Part shown: piece after piece, positions 37,515 to 46,914 of the stretch
Layout of the letters: every line of letters begins with the position of its first letter
Numbering within the stretch: the stretch's first letter is position 1
From: Acinetobacter sp. SFB
GTDB taxonomy: Bacteria; Pseudomonadota; Gammaproteobacteria; Pseudomonadales; Moraxellaceae
Assembly: GCF_001647545.1 (NCBI RefSeq)
Contig: NZ_LSZH01000013.1
Span: forward strand, 1-64,000
Reading direction: 5' to 3'
Length of the DNA: 64,000 nucleotides
Position numbers and translations under genes: made by a program
The notes under the pieces: generated by a model
Databases searched by the model: none
Told to the model about the DNA's origin: nothing
Seen by the model: only the letters and a program-made list of their open reading frames with translations

Positions 37515-39008
37515 TTAGTCTGTGTACAATCCATCCCAACACATGTATTTCATTTCCAAGAATTCATCGATGCCATAATGTGAACCTTCACGGCCTAAAC
37601 CACTCTGTTTCACACCACCAAATGGCGCAACTTCATTGGAAATGAGTCCTGTATTGATGCCGATCATGCCCGCTTCTAAAGCTTCCGATGTACGCCATAC
37701 CCGTGCAGAATTTTGACTATAAAGGTATGCTGCCAAACCAAATTCCGAATCATTGGCTTGTGCAATTACTTCTTGCTCAGAACTAAAGCGAATTAAAGGT
37801 GCCACTGGGCCAAAGGTTTCATCATGTGCAATCAGCATGTCTTTGGTCACATTTTTCAAAACAGTTGGTTCAAAGAAGAATCCGCCCAATTCACTGCGAC
37901 GACCACCGCACACCACAGATGCACCGTGCTCTAATGCATTGCTAATATGCGATTCGACCTTCTTCACGGCATTAGCATCAATCAGCGGGCCTTGGACCAC
38001 ACCTTCTTCTAAGCCATTACCGACTTTTAAAGCTTTAACCTTGGCTGCCAATTTCTCTGTAAATTCATCGTAAATGGCATCGTGCACATAAATACGATTG
38101 GCAGAAATACACGCTTGACCCGTGTTACGGAATTTAGAGGCAATCACGCCGTCTACTGCCAGGTTCAAGTCTGCATCATCAAATACAATTGATGGTGCAT
38201 TGCCACCCAGTTCCATTGAACATTTTTTAATGGTGGCAGCAGATTGTTCCAATAACGTGCGACCGACTTCCGTCGAACCGGTAAAGGTAATTTTGCGTAC
38301 TAATGGATGCGATGTCAGAATCCCGCCAATGATGCGCGTATCGTTACCCGTTAACACACTGAACACCCCCTCTGGCACACCGGCACGGTGGGCAAGTTCT
38401 GCCAGTGCCAACGCAGTCATTGGGGTTTGGCTTGCAGGCTTCACCACCATGGTACAACCCGCAGCCAATGCCGGCCCTGCCTTACGGGTAATCATTGCTG
38501 CAGGGAAATTCCAAGGAGTAATCGCTGCACAGACACCAATTGGCTGCTTTAATACCACAATACGCTGCGTATCTTTTGGTGCAGGCAACACATCACCACG
38601 AATACGTTTTGCTTCTTCGGCAAACCACTGCAAGAATGAATTGGCATAATCAATTTCACCACGTGCCTCACTTAAAGGCTTGCCTTCTTCTAGAGTGATA
38701 ATCGTGGCTAAGTCTTCTTTATTTTCTAAAACCAGCTGATACCAACGATGGATAATTTCCGAACGTTGTTTTGCAGTGGTTTTACGCCATTTTTCAAATG
38801 CCTTTTGTGCACTTTCAATCGCAAAATTGGTTTCTTCTTCCTTACAGCGTGGCAGTTTCACCAACTCTGCACCCGTTGCCGGATTGTTTAAGCTGTATGT
38901 GCCATGCGCAGTGTCTTGCAACCACTGACCATTAATAAATGCGCCGGTTTTCCAAAGGCTTGGATCTTTCAGCAAATCTGCTGGGTTTAATGCTGCGAAG
39001 CTATTCAT
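37515..39008 (-). CDS. NAD(P)-dependent succinate-semialdehyde/aldehyde dehydrogenase
   Basis: 497 residues, full-length aldehyde dehydrogenase close to GabD. TPWNFPAAMITRKAGPALAA, the glycine motif FTGSTEVGRTL, the Glu in MELGGNAPSIVFDDA and the catalytic Cys in NTGQACISANRIYV are all present, and QSGLGREGSHYGIDEFLEMK is the GabD-type end. In this operon it probably oxidises a semialdehyde released by the DHDPS-family aldolase encoded just upstream. RBS AAGGAATAAATC. Confidence 0.9.
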   Translation of the reverse strand: MNSFAALNPADLLKDPSLWKTGAFINGQWLQDTAHGTYSLNNPATGAELVKLPRCKEEETNFAIESAQKAFEKWRKTTAKQRSEIIHRWYQLVLENKEDLATIITLEEGKPLSEARGEIDYANSFLQWFAEEAKRIRGDVLPAPKDTQRIVVLKQPIGVCAAITPWNFPAAMITRKAGPALAAGCTMVVKPASQTPMTALALAELAHRAGVPEGVFSVLTGNDTRIIGGILTSHPLVRKITFTGSTEVGRTLLEQSAATIKKCSMELGGNAPSIVFDDADLNLAVDGVIASKFRNTGQACISANRIYVHDAIYDEFTEKLAAKVKALKVGNGLEEGVVQGPLIDANAVKKVESHISNALEHGASVVCGGRRSELGGFFFEPTVLKNVTKDMLIAHDETFGPVAPLIRFSSEQEVIAQANDSEFGLAAYLYSQNSARVWRTSEALEAGMIGINTGLISNEVAPFGGVKQSGLGREGSHYGIDEFLEMKYMCWDGLYTD

Positions 39009-39018
39009 GATTTATTCC

Positions 39019-40038
39019 TTACTCTGGAAAACGGCCAACCAGAAATTCACTGTCTGGAGCATTGGTGCATGGCAAACCTGATGCCATCAAACCTTGGCGC
39101 AGCACTTTCATTTGACGGTCTGGAATACGGGCAATCGGTGCACGTAATGGGCCGCCATTAAAGCCTGCCAACCAGTCCATGTATTTCCAATGTGCACGGT
39201 TAATGTAGTTTGAACCCGCCATATAAGCGCCTGTTGCTGCACCTACCGCACCACGCGCAGGCTGTGCTTGCCAGTACAGTTTCATGGCTTCGTCAAAATT
39301 GCCTTCTTTAGCTAGATTAAAGGTTTTCACAAAATGATCACCCATCCACTGCGTATAGCTGGTTCCTGAGAATTGCATATCCATGTAACGGAGCAATGGA
39401 ATTACGTCACTTTCAATAGGACAGGTCACGACAATTTGATCATTAAAACGTTCAAAGCTATCGACTAAACCAGCAATGTGCGGAAAGCCCTGTTCTGCTT
39501 TTAAAGACACCACGTTCGGGCAATCATCAATTAAGCGCTGAATCAGTTCTGGTGACATCCCTTGTGGATGGACGCGTTCAAAGCCCCAAAGTGGAATAGC
39601 AAACAACATCACCCCTAGATCTGTCGCATCACAGAAAGCTTTGGTGTAGTCATAAATGTCTTGTTCTGAAGTCGGCCAGAAATTTGATGGATATGACAAC
39701 AGTACGATATCTGCACCGGCTTTTTCCGCCAGTTTTACTGCTCGAATATTTTCTTCCAGTGTGCCAAAGCCTGCATGGAAGAATAAGCCCAGTTTGTCGC
39801 CAGCCTGATCTTTTGCCCATGCGGTAAATTGTGCATTCTCTTCTGGCGTAATCGCAACTTCTGTACACAGCAAGGTATAGGTGTAACCCAGATCAATGAC
39901 TTTTTGGATATCGTGGCGAATCCCTTTTTCATTTAAACGGCTTAAATCCTGGCTATAACTTGGAATGGTTACAGACGAACATCCTTTTAAATGTTGTTTT
40001 GCCCATGCACGTGCTTCACTGCGTTTATATTGAGCCAT
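39019..40038 (-). CDS. DHDPS-family class I aldolase/hydratase
   Basis: 339 residues from the ATG at 40038 (GGAGAATTTTG before it). TIM-barrel of the dihydrodipicolinate synthase/N-acetylneuraminate lyase superfamily; the Schiff-base Lys is in NVVSLKAEQGFPHIAG near residue 178. The canonical GTTGE loop is not evident (LLCTEVAITPEENAQF occupies the position). Relatives in aromatic pathways are hydratase-aldolases that split a benzylidenepyruvate into an aldehyde and pyruvate, which would fit the dehydrogenase next door. That role is an inference. Confidence 0.75.
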   Translation of the reverse strand: MAQYKRSEARAWAKQHLKGCSSVTIPSYSQDLSRLNEKGIRHDIQKVIDLGYTYTLLCTEVAITPEENAQFTAWAKDQAGDKLGLFFHAGFGTLEENIRAVKLAEKAGADIVLLSYPSNFWPTSEQDIYDYTKAFCDATDLGVMLFAIPLWGFERVHPQGMSPELIQRLIDDCPNVVSLKAEQGFPHIAGLVDSFERFNDQIVVTCPIESDVIPLLRYMDMQFSGTSYTQWMGDHFVKTFNLAKEGNFDEAMKLYWQAQPARGAVGAATGAYMAGSNYINRAHWKYMDWLAGFNGGPLRAPIARIPDRQMKVLRQGLMASGLPCTNAPDSEFLVGRFPE

Positions 40039-40112
40039 CAAAATTCTCCTTTCCCTGTATGGGGGTTTTCTTAAATTGCTATGTCTTTAAATATGTGTTT
40101 AAAAATGTTGTA

Positions 40113-41114
40113 TCAACGGTCGATGGTGACAATGCTGTCATTCATCTCTTGATATTTATTCGCAGCTTTCGCATTACGTAACAGCATTTCTGCGGTAACA
40201 ATGTCTTGCAGGGCTGAACCGACGGATTTGTAAATCACAATATCTTCCGGCGTGTTGCGTATTTTGACTTGACCTGAAATCACATCAGACAGCGATACGG
40301 TTTTTGCCGCCACATCACAGCCTTGCTCGATTGCCACAAGTGAATCGCCTGTTTCATGAATCACTTCTTCCGGCATATCCGCCACAATTAAATGTGCTGC
40401 CTGCATGGTTGCTACATCCAGTTCGCGCTGTTCTGGCAATGTTGAACTCACTGAAACAATAGTCATGCCCGGCTCTAGCCATGCAGCATCAAATACTGGC
40501 CCACCGTCACGGCTACGTGATGCACACACTACAACATTGGCATTTTTTACAGCTTCTTCTGGACTTGCGACGGCTTGAATGTCTAAGCCATACAGTTCTG
40601 CAAATTCTTGAGCGAGTTTTTCACGATTCGCTTCTGTTGGGCTAAAGACACGTACTTTTGCAATACGACCTGTGGCATTCAGTGCATGTAAATGGCTACG
40701 TGCAAGTGCACTTGAACCTAGAATTGCGATATCAAATTTTTCTGTACCTGCCAACGCATTCACGGCAACAGCTGAACTTGCTGCGGTACGGATGTCCGTA
40801 ATACGGTTGCCATCAATCAGAGCGGCAAGACGCATGGTGTCTTGATCGAACAATGAAATGAGGTAGCTGGCTTTTTTATTTTTTGGACTAGCGGCGATGA
40901 GTTTACAGCCCATATATTCTTTCGATGGTGATACTGCACAAAGGCTGCGTAGCCAGAATCCATCCCCGCGCGCCATTGTGCGTGGTGGCACCATGGCATT
41001 AGAAATAGGTTGGCTATAGGCATCAGTTAGCGCTTCGATCGCGCTTGACCATGTTGCGAGTTCTGCCACATGATCATCATTAATAAATAAGGTTGGAGGG
41101 TGTGCGTTGTTCAC
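40113..41114 (-). CDS. ornithine cyclodeaminase/mu-crystallin family protein
   Basis: 333 residues with a GTG start after CGGAGTTCAGCA. DGNRITDIRTAASSAVAVNA and the Rossmann loop IAILGSSALARSHLHALNA are typical of the OCD/mu-crystallin family, which includes ornithine cyclodeaminase, alanine dehydrogenases of archaea and ketimine reductases. First gene of the eleven-gene leftward operon (41114 to 30640), which suggests that the degraded compound or an intermediate contains an amine or imine. A LysR-type site lies 81-97 bp upstream. Confidence 0.85.
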   Translation of the reverse strand: MNNAHPPTLFINDDHVAELATWSSAIEALTDAYSQPISNAMVPPRTMARGDGFWLRSLCAVSPSKEYMGCKLIAASPKNKKASYLISLFDQDTMRLAALIDGNRITDIRTAASSAVAVNALAGTEKFDIAILGSSALARSHLHALNATGRIAKVRVFSPTEANREKLAQEFAELYGLDIQAVASPEEAVKNANVVVCASRSRDGGPVFDAAWLEPGMTIVSVSSTLPEQRELDVATMQAAHLIVADMPEEVIHETGDSLVAIEQGCDVAAKTVSLSDVISGQVKIRNTPEDIVIYKSVGSALQDIVTAEMLLRNAKAANKYQEMNDSIVTIDR

Positions 41115-41429
41115 TGCTGAACTCCGTTTCAGTCATTTTTTTCTAATGTACTGATGTCTGATATGCGGAGCTAGCATGTAAGGTGTAAAGCAGATATCTA
41201 TAAAATGGATAAATATAAAAAGAATGTTGGCCTCTTAATTTATAAATATTACCTAAGTAATTGCATGCAAAATGGTTTAAATATTAAAGATGGAACATGA
41301 AAAATCATAAAAAGCGCCCAACTCCGTAGACTTAGGCTGTCAAAAATATTATAAAATTATGATTTAAAAGGAATAAAAAAGGTTATTTCGTATAAGCTGT
41401 ATTATGTTAATTTTAGAAATTCTTACTCT
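41115..41429. other. promoter region of the eleven-gene operon
   Basis: Holds the dyad at 41195-41211 upstream of the operon. No gene or other repeat recognised in the rest. Confidence 0.55.
41195..41211 (-). promoter_or_regulatory. putative LysR-regulon box 1 (TATC-N9-GATA)
   Basis: TATCTATAAAATGGATA, perfect TATC/GATA dyad. It belongs to the 22-base stretch CAGATATCTATAAAATGGATAA in which 20 bases match the stretch at 47777-47798. Distance to the GTG start is about 81 bp. Confidence 0.6.
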
Positions 41430-41975
41430 TTAGCTAACATAAGCTTCAGTTGATATCACTTGAGCATATGCAAATTCAAAAGCGGCCATTAATGTTGCAT
41501 GGACATGGCTAGCAGGTACTTTGACGTCATTAAATTCTAAGTCGAGTGTTGCACAAGCATCATGAATAACTTTTACCTTATAACCAAAATCAGAAGCAGC
41601 ACGTACAGCAGCATCAACACACATATGGCTCATAGCACCAATGATGACTAATTCAGTTACGTCATTTGTATCTAAGACTTGTTTGAGATTCGTATTTAAG
41701 AATGAGTTGACGTAATTTTTAACAATTACGGTTTCATCTGCTTTTGGCTTAACGGTATCTTGAAACTCAATACCATTTGAATCAGGTTCAAATGCAGGAA
41801 ATTCATTATTAGCAAAAATATGTTGGACATGAATTATTTGAGTGCCTTGTTCACGGGCTTTAGCAATTACTTTCACTGCATTAGCAGCGGCTTGTTCAAT
41901 ATTTACCAATGGTAATTTACCTGTAGGTAGATATTCATTTTGTAAGTCGATAACTAATAAAGCTGATTTTGACAT
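41430..41975 (-). CDS. isochorismatase-family cysteine hydrolase
   Basis: 181 residues. SALLVIDLQNEYLPTGKLPL gives the catalytic Asp, the Lys is in ADETVIVKNYVNSFLNT, and the nucleophile Cys in IIGAMSHMCVDAAVRAA, the full triad of isochorismatase-like hydrolases (nicotinamidase, N-carbamoylsarcosine amidase and others). No signal peptide. With the MBL-fold gene upstream (84 bp apart, same strand) and the divergent GlxA-type regulator it forms a small unit that is probably independent of the aromatic operons. Confidence 0.88.
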   Translation of the reverse strand: MSKSALLVIDLQNEYLPTGKLPLVNIEQAAANAVKVIAKAREQGTQIIHVQHIFANNEFPAFEPDSNGIEFQDTVKPKADETVIVKNYVNSFLNTNLKQVLDTNDVTELVIIGAMSHMCVDAAVRAASDFGYKVKVIHDACATLDLEFNDVKVPASHVHATLMAAFEFAYAQVISTEAYVS

Positions 41976-42059
41976 ATCTGTTCCTTTACTTAACTCATAT
42001 TTATTTTGTTCTACTTAGGATTTTAAAGAAGTGGAAGCATTCCACTTCTTTAAGTTACT

Positions 42060-42944
42060 TTAGAAAGAAAGTGTTTCACCATCGATAGGAATTAAAACAT
42101 TATCTTGGATTCCTTTGTCTTTTACATATTCTGCAAGCTGAGCACGTGTTACCGACATGTGGTTAATGGCATCCATATGAACAGCAATAATTTTGGCATT
42201 TGGTGCTTTCTGAGTTGCGCGATAAGTGTCTTCTTTACCCAGAATAATGGATTCTTTAAAGCCATTAACCAAGGCGTTACCTGTATTCAATACAATCACA
42301 TCAGGTTTAAATTTTTGAATCGTTTGATCAACTTCAGAATGCCAAATGGTATCACCAGCTACATAAACCGTTTCATGGCCAGCAGCTTCAAATACCACAC
42401 CCATTGCTTCGCCTAATCCAGCTTTAAGCTTAGGAATACGGTACATGGCATCAGTACCGTGTTGACCACCAGTTTTATTGAGCTTAATCCCTTCAAAAGT
42501 CGCTTGCGTTAATACACGAACATCTTTGAAGCCTTGTGACTGAATGACTTTTTGGTCTTCTGTATTTTGTACAAACAAAGGTATGTTTTTCGGAATAGTC
42601 GCTTGTGCTGCATCATCCCAATGATCTAAATGGGTATGGGTCACGATTACCGCATCTACACCTTCTAAAATCGTTTCAGGCTTGATAGGCAAATCGACTA
42701 ATGGATTGCGTAAATAGCTACGATGAGTATCAGGAAATCCTTCATAGAAGCCCTTTTTCGCAAACATTGGGTCAATTAAAAAAGTTGTATCAGCATAGGT
42801 TACTTTAACCGTTGCATTGCGAATTTCTTGTATATGCGTAACTTTAGAGGTATCTCGCTGAACCACATTATCATTCGCATATAAATGGACTGAAGCTATT
42901 GCCAGAGACAGTGTAATAACAGAGCTACTTAAAATTTTATTCAT
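42060..42944 (-). CDS. periplasmic MBL-fold metallohydrolase (UlaG-like)
   Basis: 294 residues. A Sec signal peptide (SSSVITLSLAIASVHLYA) precedes a metallo-beta-lactamase fold with the metal motif VTHTHLDHWDDAAQ near residue 102; other ligands are in GGQHGTDAM, AGDTIWHSEV and VHMDAINH. UlaG-like proteins hydrolyse lactones or phosphodiesters, often cytosolic; export of this one is notable. Divergent from the GlxA-type regulator across a perfect palindrome. Confidence 0.85.
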   Translation of the reverse strand: MNKILSSSVITLSLAIASVHLYANDNVVQRDTSKVTHIQEIRNATVKVTYADTTFLIDPMFAKKGFYEGFPDTHRSYLRNPLVDLPIKPETILEGVDAVIVTHTHLDHWDDAAQATIPKNIPLFVQNTEDQKVIQSQGFKDVRVLTQATFEGIKLNKTGGQHGTDAMYRIPKLKAGLGEAMGVVFEAAGHETVYVAGDTIWHSEVDQTIQKFKPDVIVLNTGNALVNGFKESIILGKEDTYRATQKAPNAKIIAVHMDAINHMSVTRAQLAEYVKDKGIQDNVLIPIDGETLSF

Positions 42945-43003
42945 GTTCTAGATCCAACCATTTAGTCATACTTAGATCATGATAGAAATCATCAAACAAA
43001 AAA

Positions 43004-43021
43004 ATTGTCCTTAAGGACAAT
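43004..43021. promoter_or_regulatory. 18-bp perfect palindrome between MBL hydrolase and GlxA-type regulator
   Basis: ATTGTCCTTAAGGACAAT, perfectly symmetrical, in the 132-bp divergent intergenic region. A related dyad, TGTCC-CTATA-GGACA, is at 44584-44606. A plausible operator for the adjacent AraC/GlxA regulator. Confidence 0.6.
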
Positions 43022-43076
43022 CATCGAAACTATTGGGACAACATGCTATATTCATTATTTTAGAGAGGTAAGTTTA

Positions 43077-44054
43077 ATGGCTATTCCAGTGATTGGATTG
43101 TTCGTTTATCCCAATATAAATCCATTTCACTTCTCTATCCCCCACATTATCTTCAATATCAAAATTGAAGATAAGCCATTATTTGACCTTAAAATCTTTT
43201 CTATAGATGGCCAACCCGTAAAAACAGAACAGTCTATGATAATTATCCCTGATGGTGGGATCGAACTCATTAAAGAGTCGGATCTTATTATTATTCCTGG
43301 ATGGGATGATTTTAATCACAAGCCTGAACAGGTACTTATCGATGCTCTAAATTGTGTATATCAGACTGGAATTAGAATTGTAGGGTTATGCTATGGAACT
43401 TATGCATTGGCATATGCTGGTTTGCTCGACCATAAAAAAGCCGCTACGCACTGGATGGCTGAACAAGATTTTAGTGAGCGGTTTCCACAGGTTCAGCTTG
43501 ATAATGATGCCCTGTATGTAGAAGACCAAAGGATCGTAACCTCTGCTGGAACAGGCGCAGCGTTAGACTGCTGCTTGTACTTGGTACGTGAAATTTATAA
43601 TGCACAAATTGCGAATAAAGTATCTAGAGTAATGGTAATTCCGCCTCACCGTGAAGGTGGGCAAGCTCAGTTTATTGAACAGCCAGTAGCAGAATCGAGC
43701 CAAGATGCACAAATTAACCTATTACTTGATTTTTTAAGAAAGAATTTAGCTGTACAACATAATATTGAAAGCCTGATTGAACGAACACATATGACACGTA
43801 GGACATTCACACGGCATTTTAAGAAAGCGACAGGTATGACATTAGTGGATTGGCTAAATACTGAAAGAATCAGATTAAGTTGTGAATTATTAGAAACGAA
43901 AAACTTGTCTATCGAAAAGATCGCTGAGCTTTCAGGTTTTAATAATACAGTGTCATTTAGAAAGAAATTTCGTGAAAAATATAACACCAGCCCTCAGGCA
44001 TGGAGAAAAGCTTTTGGAATCATTAATGAGAATAATCCGCCCCATTTAACATAA
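43077..44054 (+). CDS. GlxA-family transcriptional regulator (DJ-1/PfpI domain plus AraC HTH)
   Basis: 325 residues from the ATG at 43077 (AGAGGTAAGTTTA just upstream). N-terminal amidotransferase-like DJ-1/PfpI domain with IVGLCYGTYALAYAGLLDHK (Cys elbow) and THWMAEQDFSERFP; C-terminal double helix-turn-helix RTHMTRRTFTRHFKKATGMT and IAELSGFNNTVSFRKKFREK. Relatives (GbdR, CdhR, ArgR of Pseudomonas) activate catabolism of amines and amino acids. It probably controls the divergent hydrolase pair. Confidence 0.9.
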   Translation: MAIPVIGLFVYPNINPFHFSIPHIIFNIKIEDKPLFDLKIFSIDGQPVKTEQSMIIIPDGGIELIKESDLIIIPGWDDFNHKPEQVLIDALNCVYQTGIRIVGLCYGTYALAYAGLLDHKKAATHWMAEQDFSERFPQVQLDNDALYVEDQRIVTSAGTGAALDCCLYLVREIYNAQIANKVSRVMVIPPHREGGQAQFIEQPVAESSQDAQINLLLDFLRKNLAVQHNIESLIERTHMTRRTFTRHFKKATGMTLVDWLNTERIRLSCELLETKNLSIEKIAELSGFNNTVSFRKKFREKYNTSPQAWRKAFGIINENNPPHLT

Positions 44055-44119
44055 TGGCGCTTATATGAAACGAGGACTCTAGATCCCCATTTTTTTAAGC
44101 TTCGTATAAAAGATTAATC

Positions 44120-44566
44120 GTAAATTTGCCAAGATGGGCTTTAATCCCAAGGATCTACACCGGACTGTCACTGAAACAGCCTAGGAATTAGATGATATTT
44201 TACCTGGCGTGAACCCCGCAGAGTTACGAACAGCCTGACCATTACCATTACTTATGATAAATGTGTATACCTTCTGGAAAACACAGAAGAAAATCACAGG
44301 TTGATCGGCAAGTATCTTGAGTTTCTAGAATATCCGGATGGTACTGTAGCTATCATGCATGAAGGTCGGAAGATCAATTACAGCATCTTCGATAAATTAA
44401 GTCAGCTGAATCAGCGAGAGATCGTTGAGAACAAACGGTTAGGGGGCGTGTTCTGAATCATATCCAGCAACAGCATGAAGACTGAGAACAGCAAAACAAA
44501 TGCAATCATTCTCAATCTATGCCACGTAGACGTACACAGAAAATAGCGCTTCAACAACGATATTGA
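44120..44566 (+). pseudogene. C-terminal relic of an ISNCY-type transposase
   Basis: Frames give GFNPKDLHRTVTETA then a stop and ELDDILPGVNPAELRTA, then after a frameshift LTITYDKCVYLLENTEENHR and YLEFLEYPDGTVAIMHEGRK, INYSIFDKLSQLNQREIVEN and finally the Arg-rich tail SMPRRRTQKIALQQRY. This is the end of the transposase of ISNCY-class elements (IS1202-like). The 5' part is missing and no ends are visible. Confidence 0.65.
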
Positions 44567-44583
44567 ATCCTGTGCTTGAGTTG

Positions 44584-44606
44584 GAAATGTCCCTATAGGA
44601 CATTTC
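44584..44606. promoter_or_regulatory. inverted repeat GAAATGTCC-CTATA-GGACATTTC
   Basis: Perfect 9-bp arms. It is located between the IS relic and the convergent end of the LysR gene (44664). It has no T run. Its core matches the palindrome at 43004. Confidence 0.5.
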
Positions 44607-44663
44607 TATGTGGTTATTCAGTAGGATATTTCTACTTAGGAATAACACAAATTGCGTACACAC

Positions 44664-45581
44664 TCACCGATTCACAATCATCCCTTTTAAAATCAGAGGT
44701 GCCTGCTTCTCAAACCACTGCTGAATTACACGTGAAGCTCGAGTATTCGGGCGTCGAATGGTATGCGCTAGCACCACGCTGCGCGAAAGCTCAGGCTCTA
44801 CAATCAAACTTGCGGCTAAACGCTGCTGATTTTCCAAACCAAACAAACCTGAAGAAATGGCATAACCTCCACCCGCTGCCACAATCTCATGCTGTAAACG
44901 ATTCGAGTCCGCTTCCACCACACAGTCAAATTTATAATCCATCTGCCGTGCCAACTGATCTAAACGAGCACGTAGCGGATGCGGACGGCTTGGAACAATG
45001 AGTGGTAAATCCTGTAAATCTCTCAGCTTAATGGTCGGCTGCTCCACCAAAGGGTCATTGGCTTCACCTACCAGCATTAGGCCAAACTCCGCAATCACCG
45101 CTTCTTCCGATTTAATCACCTCGCCTTCACGAAGCAGCAGCGCCATGTCGATGCGGCCTTCCTCAATCATTTCTTCTAAGTGAACATTTGCACCTTCACT
45201 TAAATGCAAATCAATACGAGGATAATTCTTTTTAACATAACTATAGAGTGCACCTGAAAGCTGGCGCACTAAAGCAGGTAATAAACCGACACGAACTTCC
45301 CCAATGGGTTGACCGCCATAAGTCCGGATATCATCTTCAATGGTACCGCACTCAATCGCCAGATTAATAATGCGAGGCAATAACTCATAACCCAGTTCGG
45401 TCAGAACCACACCGCGGCCTGTGCGTTTAAACAAGCGAGTTCCACACTGCTCTTCCAGTTGGGCAATATGCCTGCTGATCATGGACTGCGGTACATTAAA
45501 GGCATGCGCGGCTTTGGACAAGCTGCCCAGCTCTGCAACCTTAATAAAAACCAGCCATTTAGAATCCAGAATCGATTGCAT
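44664..45581 (-). CDS. LysR-family transcriptional regulator of the catabolic cluster
   Basis: 305 residues. N-terminal winged helix KVAELGSLSKAAHAFNVPQS followed by MISRHIAQLEEQCGTRLFKR, then the periplasmic-binding-like effector domain (GEVRVGLLPALVRQLSGALY). Resembles the Nac/CynR-like and hydroxyphenylpropionate-type branches in outline. It lies 63 bp after the reductase gene on the same strand, so it is probably the third gene of the hydrolase-reductase-lysR unit. Likely binds the TATC-N9-GATA dyads found at four promoters of the island. Confidence 0.9.
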   Translation of the reverse strand: MQSILDSKWLVFIKVAELGSLSKAAHAFNVPQSMISRHIAQLEEQCGTRLFKRTGRGVVLTELGYELLPRIINLAIECGTIEDDIRTYGGQPIGEVRVGLLPALVRQLSGALYSYVKKNYPRIDLHLSEGANVHLEEMIEEGRIDMALLLREGEVIKSEEAVIAEFGLMLVGEANDPLVEQPTIKLRDLQDLPLIVPSRPHPLRARLDQLARQMDYKFDCVVEADSNRLQHEIVAAGGGYAISSGLFGLENQQRLAASLIVEPELSRSVVLAHTIRRPNTRASRVIQQWFEKQAPLILKGMIVNR

Positions 45582-45644
45582 GCATATTTCCCTATTGATC
45601 TTTCATATGTAGAACCAATCAAATCCCCAGATTGGTTTGGCTAT

Positions 45645-46889
45645 TTATACCGAACTTAGGGCCAAAAGGCTCTTTAAATTGGTATGAATATCCGCAACTT
45701 GATGCTTACTTGGCGTAATACCTGCTTCAAGCAACTTACGCGCCATCATATGATCTACAGGTTGATTAACCGAATCAATGGCAACAAGTTTATCTTTAGC
45801 ATAATGGAATACCGAAAAACGTCCGCTTTTCATGTCCCCACGAATCACATAATCACTGGTATCAAATGATAAACCGGTCATTTGCAGGCGGATATCACCT
45901 TGGTCTGTCCAGAACCAAGGTACATTTTTATAGTCTTCAGGCTGTCCTATGACAAATTTCGCTACAGTAATGGCCTGATCATTGGCATTTTGCACGGACT
46001 CTAAACGAATACGTCTATCCCCTGCAAAATGGTTTTCATGATTGGCACAGTCTCCAATCGCAAAAATATTGGCAATATTGGTTTGCATGGTACGGTTGAC
46101 GCTGATGCCATTATCACATTGAATACCGGCCTGTTCTGCAAGCTCGGTATTAGGAATTGCACCCACACCGACCAATACCAATTCGGCGGGAATCACTCCA
46201 TTGGCACAGCGTACGCCTGTGACTTTGCCATTTTCCCCGACAAATTCATTAATAAATGCACCTGTTTCAATCTGAATACCATTTTTACGGTGAATCTCGG
46301 CAATATAATCTGACACTAATGGCGACACGGAACGACCCAGAACACGTGGCATATGCTCAAGCACGGTAACATTTTTACCCAAACTTCGTGCGGTCGATGC
46401 CAACTCCAGACCAATAAAACCGCCGCCAATAATCACCACATTTTTAGTGCTATTCAGCGCTGTACGCAGCTGACGTGCATCCTGTAAAGTCCGCAGGCTC
46501 ATCACGCCTTGCAGTTCCGTACCGGGTAAAGGCAACTGACGCGGACGCGTACCCATGGCCAAGACCAAATAATCATATTCAATCAGATCGCCATGATAGA
46601 GCTTGATCACGTTTTCATCGGGATCAATTTCACTGACCGCAGTATTTAAACGCAAATCAATCTGGTATTTTTCATAAAAGTTTTCTGGCTGTAGACACAG
46701 TTTGGACAAGTCCAGCTCATCTGCATCTTTAATAAAGCTTTTCGACAATGGTGGACGGTGATACGGCAACTCAGACTCATTGCTGATCAGGATAATGTCA
46801 CCATTAAACTGTTCGTGGCGCAGTGCTTTGGCGCAGGCACAGCCGGCATGTCCACCGCCAATGATGACGACTTTTTTATTTTTATGCAT
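45645..46889 (-). CDS. NADH:ferredoxin reductase of the ring-hydroxylating dioxygenase
   Basis: 414 residues, FAD- and NAD-binding like BphA4/ThcD/HcaD. FAD motif VVIIGGGHAGCACAKALRHE at the start, NAD motif NVVIIGGGFIGLELASTARS near residue 150, PYHRPPLSKSF and the FAD-ribityl motif IFAIGDCANHENHF. Transfers electrons from NADH to the small ferredoxin (34138) although the genes are 10 kb apart. Follows the Ser-less hydrolase gene by 25 bp. Confidence 0.92.
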   Translation of the reverse strand: MHKNKKVVIIGGGHAGCACAKALRHEQFNGDIILISNESELPYHRPPLSKSFIKDADELDLSKLCLQPENFYEKYQIDLRLNTAVSEIDPDENVIKLYHGDLIEYDYLVLAMGTRPRQLPLPGTELQGVMSLRTLQDARQLRTALNSTKNVVIIGGGFIGLELASTARSLGKNVTVLEHMPRVLGRSVSPLVSDYIAEIHRKNGIQIETGAFINEFVGENGKVTGVRCANGVIPAELVLVGVGAIPNTELAEQAGIQCDNGISVNRTMQTNIANIFAIGDCANHENHFAGDRRIRLESVQNANDQAITVAKFVIGQPEDYKNVPWFWTDQGDIRLQMTGLSFDTSDYVIRGDMKSGRFSVFHYAKDKLVAIDSVNQPVDHMMARKLLEAGITPSKHQVADIHTNLKSLLALSSV

Positions 46890-46914
46890 AGTGATTTCAC
46901 TCCATGAAAATCAT

